The notes under the pieces were generated by a model. The model searched no databases. It saw nothing but the letters and a program-made list of their open reading frames with translations, and had not been told where the DNA came from. This document shows positions 6,239 to 7,602 of a stretch of DNA of 7,602 bases, in pieces. Made by a program: the position numbers and the translations under genes. The stretch comes from Draconibacterium sp. Lineage in GTDB: Bacteria; Bacteroidota; Bacteroidia; Bacteroidales; Prolixibacteraceae. The stretch spans positions 1-7,602 of the forward strand of contig WGCT01000119.1 in the NCBI GenBank assembly GCA_015493625.1, read 5' to 3'. Each line of letters begins with the position of its first letter. Positions within the stretch are counted from its first letter, which is position 1.

Positions 6239-7579
6239 ATGTTTGATAATTTAAGCGAAAGGCTGGACAGGTCGTTTAAGCTGCTGAAAGGGCAGGGAAA
6301 AATTACGGAAATAAACGTTGCTGAGACGTTAAAAGATATTCGGCGTGCGCTGCTCGATGCGGATGTTAACTTTAAAATTGCAAAGAAATTTACCGACGAA
6401 GTAAAGATTAAAGCACTGGGACAAAATGTTTTAACATCGGTTAAGCCGGGGCAGTTGATGGTAAAAATTGTGAAAGATGAACTTGCACAATTAATGGGCG
6501 GCACGTTTACCGATATTAAACTTGAAGGGAAACCGGCAGTGATTCTGATGTCGGGGTTACAAGGGTCGGGAAAGACAACATTCTCGGGGAAGCTGGCAAA
6601 TTTGCTAAAAACGAAAAAGGGGAAAAATCCGCTTTTGGTTGCCGGCGATGTTTACCGTCCTGCGGCAATCGACCAGTTAAAGGTTTTGGGCGAACAAATT
6701 GGGGTTCCGGTTTATACTGAAGAGGGAAATATGGACCCGGTAAAAATTGCAAAAGCTGCAATTAAAGAGGCCAAAACAAAAGGGTACGATGTTGTAATTG
6801 TCGACACTGCAGGGCGTTTGGCAGTCGACGAGCAGATGATGAACGAGATTTCGGCGGTAAAAAAAGCAATCGACCCCGACGAGATTTTGTTTGTAGTTGA
6901 TGCAATGACCGGACAAGATGCCGTGAATACCGCTAAAGAGTTTAACGAGAGATTAAATTTCGATGGCGTTGTTCTTACGAAACTCGATGGAGACACCCGC
7001 GGTGGAGCCGCTATTTCGATTCGCGCCGTGGTTGATAAGCCAATTAAATTTGTTGGAACAGGCGAAAAAGTAGATGCACTCGACGTATTTCATCCCGACA
7101 GAATGGCCGACCGTATTTTGGGAATGGGTGATATTGTTTCGCTGGTTGAAAAAGCACAGGAGCAATTCGATGAGGAAGAAGCACGCAAACTTCAAAAGAA
7201 ACTTGCTAAAAACACATTCAATTTTAACGATTTTCTGAAGCAGATTAACCAGATTAAAAAGATGGGTAATTTGAAAGATGTTGTGGGAATGATTCCGGGA
7301 ATGGGAAAGGCAATGAAAGATACGGATATTGATGATGATGCATTTAAAGGCATTGAAGCCATAATAGGGTCGATGACTCCGGATGAGCGTGAAAATCCGG
7401 CAATTATAAACGGTTCGCGCCGTAAACGAATTGCACGTGGAGCAGGTTCTAATATCCAAGAAGTTAACCGGTTACTGAAACAGTTTACCGAAACGCGGAA
7501 AATGATGAAAATGGTTTCGCAGGGTAAAAATGTTCAGAACGTGATGCGGGGAATGCAACAACAGGGACGAAGGTTTTAG
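6239..7579 (+). CDS. ffh: Signal recognition particle GTPase Ffh
   Basis: A 446-residue cytosolic GTPase. It binds 4.5S RNA and hydrophobic signal sequences on nascent chains and, with FtsY, delivers ribosomes to the Sec translocon. The N domain helices cover about 1-90 ([16 protein letters not shown]). The G domain covers about 98-294, with the P-loop GLQGSGKTT at 106-114, DVYRPAA at 137-143, DTAGR at 189-193, [12 protein letters not shown] at 247-258 and GTGEK at 273-277. The methionine-rich M domain covers about 295-446, with GMIPGMGK near 350-357 and the RNA-binding motif [12 protein letters not shown] at 392-403, followed by Met/Gln-rich residues. Length is normal and all GTPase motifs are intact. 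The start is the first ATG of the frame, about 25 nt after the predicted transcription start. It appears to be transcribed alone from its own promoter after the structured element. Confidence in identity is very high. Confidence 0.98.
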   Translation: MFDNLSERLDRSFKLLKGQGKITEINVAETLKDIRRALLDADVNFKIAKKFTDEVKIKALGQNVLTSVKPGQLMVKIVKDELAQLMGGTFTDIKLEGKPAVILMSGLQGSGKTTFSGKLANLLKTKKGKNPLLVAGDVYRPAAIDQLKVLGEQIGVPVYTEEGNMDPVKIAKAAIKEAKTKGYDVVIVDTAGRLAVDEQMMNEISAVKKAIDPDEILFVVDAMTGQDAVNTAKEFNERLNFDGVVLTKLDGDTRGGAAISIRAVVDKPIKFVGTGEKVDALDVFHPDRMADRILGMGDIVSLVEKAQEQFDEEEARKLQKKLAKNTFNFNDFLKQINQIKKMGNLKDVVGMIPGMGKAMKDTDIDDDAFKGIEAIIGSMTPDERENPAIINGSRRKRIARGAGSNIQEVNRLLKQFTETRKMMKMVSQGKNVQNVMRGMQQQGRRF

Positions 7580-7588
7580 AATAAAATT

Positions 7589-7602
7589 TTAGCGTCTTAG
7601 CG
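7589..7602. repeat. Partial TTAGCG direct repeat at the window edge
   Basis: TTAGCG occurs at 7589-7594 and 7597-7602, separated by TC, about 10 bp after the ffh stop. The window ends inside it, so its full length cannot be seen. Similar GCGTCTT-type repeats occur between genes in Bacteroidota as far as I recall; this is unverified. Confidence 0.35.

Noticed and set aside
6953..7459. 168-codon minus-strand open frame inside ffh
   Set aside because: It is fully antisense to the conserved G and M domains of Ffh, and its translation is Cys/Phe/Asn-rich with no recognisable domain.

Overview
The window reads as chromosomal DNA from a member of the phylum Bacteroidota, most likely Bacteroidales/Marinilabiliales-like (the order-level guess is weak). 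The reasons are an AT-rich genome with non-Shine-Dalgarno starts, exact matches to the Bacteroidota -7 promoter box TAnnTTTG at three gene fronts, a Bacteroidota-type LptD, an amidase with the large insertion typical of the phylum, and C-terminal SPOR-like domains.

Layout. Positions 1-208 are AT-rich non-coding DNA. Two leftward genes follow, read from 2691 down to 209: a secreted zinc N-acetylmuramoyl-L-alanine amidase with a C-terminal SPOR-like domain, then 59 bp later an MCE/MlaD-type lipid-transport protein that also seems to end in a SPOR-like domain. A short divergent intergenic region (2692-2777) carries a TATTTTTG box on each strand. Rightward from there lie an LptD-like outer-membrane LPS-assembly protein (about 2817-5480, no ATG start available) and, 19 bp later, a RidA family enamine/imine deaminase (5500-5883). 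A 355-bp gap (5884-6238) holds a GC-rich, strongly foldable, internally duplicated element at about 5985-6099 that looks like a structured RNA, followed by a palindrome-rich promoter. The last gene is ffh, the signal recognition particle GTPase (6239-7579). The window ends inside a small TTAGCG repeat.

How the genes fit together. The theme is the cell envelope: peptidoglycan cleavage (amidase), lipid transport between the membranes (MCE protein), LPS insertion into the outer membrane (LptD), and membrane targeting of nascent proteins (Ffh). RidA is a housekeeping metabolite-repair enzyme that probably shares the lptD transcript. All five protein-coding genes belong to known families and there is no mobile element, CRISPR array, tRNA or rRNA. 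The parts most worth a second look are the MCE-SPOR fusion beside an amidase-SPOR, the two-cysteine pattern in LptD together with its non-ATG start, and the two-module structured element between ridA and ffh.
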